64,000 nt of DNA from Actinoplanes regularis (lineage in GTDB: Bacteria; Actinomycetota; Actinomycetes; Mycobacteriales; Micromonosporaceae), in the NCBI RefSeq assembly GCF_900188005.1, contig NZ_FZNR01000014.1:124001-188000 (forward strand), given 5' to 3'. The stretch's first letter is position 1, and each line of letters starts with the position of its first letter. The notes under the pieces are model-generated. The model ran no database searches and was not told where the DNA came from. It worked only from the letters and a program-made list of their open reading frames with translations. Of this stretch, positions 62,769 through 64,000 are shown in pieces. The position numbers and the translations under genes were made by a program.

Positions 62769-64000
62769 GTCTGCCGGGCGGCACGCGGATCGGCGATGGC
62801 CAGCAGGTTCACCAGGAAGGCGACCGTTGCCGGGGCCGGTGCGGTGCGGCCGGCCAGGACGTCGGCGAGCCAGGCTTCGCGGACCAGGCCGGTGGTCCGC
62901 AGCGGGGCCGCCGCGTCCGGTTCGGAGCGCCAGTGGGCGACGACCAGGGCGGCCATCTCGGCGGCGCCGAGCTGGGGGCGGCCCTGGCCACGGAGCTTCT
63001 GACGGATCTTGCGGGCGGCTTTCCGGGCGGTCACCCGGGCGGCGGCGGTGCGGGCGGCCAGGCCGGGCCGGCCGAGGCGGTTCGGGATCAGGCCGGAGTC
63101 GAGCGGTACGGCGGCGAGCGCCGGGTCGAGGAGGCTGATCAGGCGGCCGGTGAGCAGACCGCCGCGCTTCTCCTCGGGCCGGACCGCGTGGGCCAGCTGG
63201 ATGAAGCGGCGGTCGAACATCGGGTTGATGAAGTGCCGGTTCGCGGCGGCGAACGAGCCGTGCGCGCCCGACCACCGCTGCATCCGCTGGTAAAGGTAGA
63301 AGTGGTCGGTCGCGGCGAGCCAGTCGGACGGGTATCCGTCGAACGACGCGGTGATCACCTCCAGGGCGTCGGCGCGGGCGGAGGCCGCGAAGCCGGGCTC
63401 CAGCGCCTCGGTCTCGACGGCCTCGTTCGCGTAGAGGCGCCAGGTCGCCAGCTTCTCGATGAGCTTCGGGGCGGTGGTGGCGCCGGACGGCTGGCCGAAG
63501 TAGTAGAAGCCGCGGCACGTCTCGCCGCCCAGCCCGGAGAGCCGGTGGCCCTGGTCGAGCCGGGCCTCGGCGCGCAGCAGCGGGGCGAGGGCGAGCGGGC
63601 TGGCCATGCAGTCCAGCTCGCGGGCCGCGCGAAGGGCCAGTTCGTGGGCTTCCCCGGGGGTGACCTCGGGGCCGTCGTCGAGCCAGTGGATGTGCAGCTT
63701 CAGGCCGGTCAGGTCGGCGAGACGGGTGGCGAACCGGGAGTCGGTGCCGCCGTGCGCGTCGAGGGTCAGCGCCGGCAGGCCCCGGCGCAGGTCCGGCGGG
63801 ATCGCCGCGAGCAGCACCCGGGTGTCCTGCCCACCGGTGAGCTGCAGGACCGAGCGGGGATGGTCGCGCAGGTACGCCTGATGGAATTCGGTCATGAGGG
63901 CGGCCTGCTCGGTGGCGGCCTCCTCGACCGACGGCGGCGGGCCACCAACGGCGAGGGACTCCTCGACGTAGCGGTGCAGGGTCACCGCACCGTTCTCGAG
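62765..64000 (-). CDS. Asparagine-synthase-like protein, 5' end outside the window
   Basis: At least 411 residues, with the frame open to the right edge. The PP-loop ATPase motif 'VLQLTGGQDTRVLLAAI' and 'LSGLGGETCRGFYY' identify the AsnB C-terminal domain, in which ATP activates a carboxylate for amide or lactam formation. The usual SGGxDS is GGQDTR here, as in the surface-glycan or lasso-peptide-cyclase-like relatives. The glutaminase domain, if present, lies beyond the edge. A GTG at 63985 is the first possible start in view. Its stop overlaps the NACHT gene start. Confidence 0.75.
   Translation of the reverse strand, partial: LENGAVTLHRYVEESLAVGGPPPSVEEAATEQAALMTEFHQAYLRDHPRSVLQLTGGQDTRVLLAAIPPDLRRGLPALTLDAHGGTDSRFATRLADLTGLKLHIHWLDDGPEVTPGEAHELALRAARELDCMASPLALAPLLRAEARLDQGHRLSGLGGETCRGFYYFGQPSGATTAPKLIEKLATWRLYANEAVETEALEPGFAASARADALEVITASFDGYPSDWLAATDHFYLYQRMQRWSGAHGSFAAANRHFINPMFDRRFIQLAHAVRPEEKRGGLLTGRLISLLDPALAAVPLDSGLIPNRLGRPGLAARTAAARVTARKAARKIRQKLRGQGRPQLGAAEMAALVVAHWRSEPDAAAPLRTTGLVREAWLADVLAGRTAPAPATVAFLVNLLAIADPRAARQT

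Noticed and set aside
62769-63518. N-terminal extension of the NACHT protein to 63518
   Set aside because: It runs antiparallel in frame choice over the asparagine-synthase-like gene on the same strand and gives Arg/Pro-rich sequence; the ATG at 62768 overlaps the upstream stop and begins at a membrane segment.

Overview
The window is high-GC DNA packed with short-spaced, often ATGA/GTGA-overlapping genes and GTG or TTG starts. It carries SigE-type ECF sigma factors, a PF04672-type S-adenosyl methyltransferase, a FurA-KatG pair and a secreted ricin-type lectin. This points to a filamentous actinobacterium; a member of the Micromonosporaceae (Actinoplanes-like) is my inference, not something the sequence proves.

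Layout. 0-2.1 kb: GNAT acetyltransferase, NADAR-family N-glycosidase, SAM methyltransferase. 2.1-10.9 kb: a compact minus-strand operon that I read as a bisindole (indolocarbazole-type) biosynthetic cluster. In transcription order it encodes an L-tryptophan oxidase (RebO/StaO/VioA type), a chromopyrrolate synthase (RebD/StaD/VioB type), a StaP/RebP-type P450, an O-methyltransferase and a flavin monooxygenase. Three copies of a 77-bp repeat sit at two of its gene junctions. Each copy is a 26-codon micro-ORF whose start overlaps the upstream stop, whose stop overlaps the downstream start, and which carries its own Shine-Dalgarno sequence. 11-13.7 kb: pectinesterase and a cysteine-rich hypothetical protein. 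13.7-20.8 kb: an acyl-CoA/acyclic-terpene-type catabolic operon (TetR, AtuA-like protein, two acyl-CoA carboxylase subunits, acyl-CoA dehydrogenase) with a recognisable promoter and operator. 20.9-22.2 kb: a VapBC-like pair whose PIN toxin is frameshifted, and a DUF2071 protein.

22.2-26 kb: an ECF sigma factor with a membrane partner, and a secreted seven-repeat beta-propeller plus RTX protein. 26-31.3 kb: a phosphotransferase, EamA transporter, LysR regulator (dyad over its start codon), GlxA-type AraC regulator and MFS exporter. 31.4-35.6 kb: IMP dehydrogenase, then convergent KatG with FurA, separated by a strong hairpin. 35.6-42.4 kb: an asymmetric heterodimeric ABC exporter, an alpha/beta hydrolase with Asp at the nucleophile position, a ketopantoate reductase fused to a half rhodanese, and a lectin with a shortened third repeat. 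42.9-52.7 kb: a large D-lactate-dehydrogenase-type flavin/Fe-S protein, a propeller-like surface protein, a HEAT-repeat-like protein, a small membrane protein, a TauE-type permease and an NAD-dependent DNA ligase. 52.8-55.1 kb: a second ECF sigma/membrane-partner pair with two tandem-repeat oddities. 55.2-59.8 kb: an amino-sugar module (N-acetyltransferase, Gfo/Idh dehydrogenase, NAD-epimerase, DegT aminotransferase). 59.9-64 kb: a small membrane protein, a membrane-anchored NACHT NTPase and an asparagine-synthase-like protein that runs off the right edge.

The two most noteworthy things are the minimal bisindole cluster and the translational-coupling repeats inside it. The repeats resemble mycobacterial MIRU elements in architecture (about 77 bp, overlapping start and stop codons at both ends) but here they sit in a secondary-metabolite operon. 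No tRNA, rRNA, CRISPR array, transposase or replication origin was seen.
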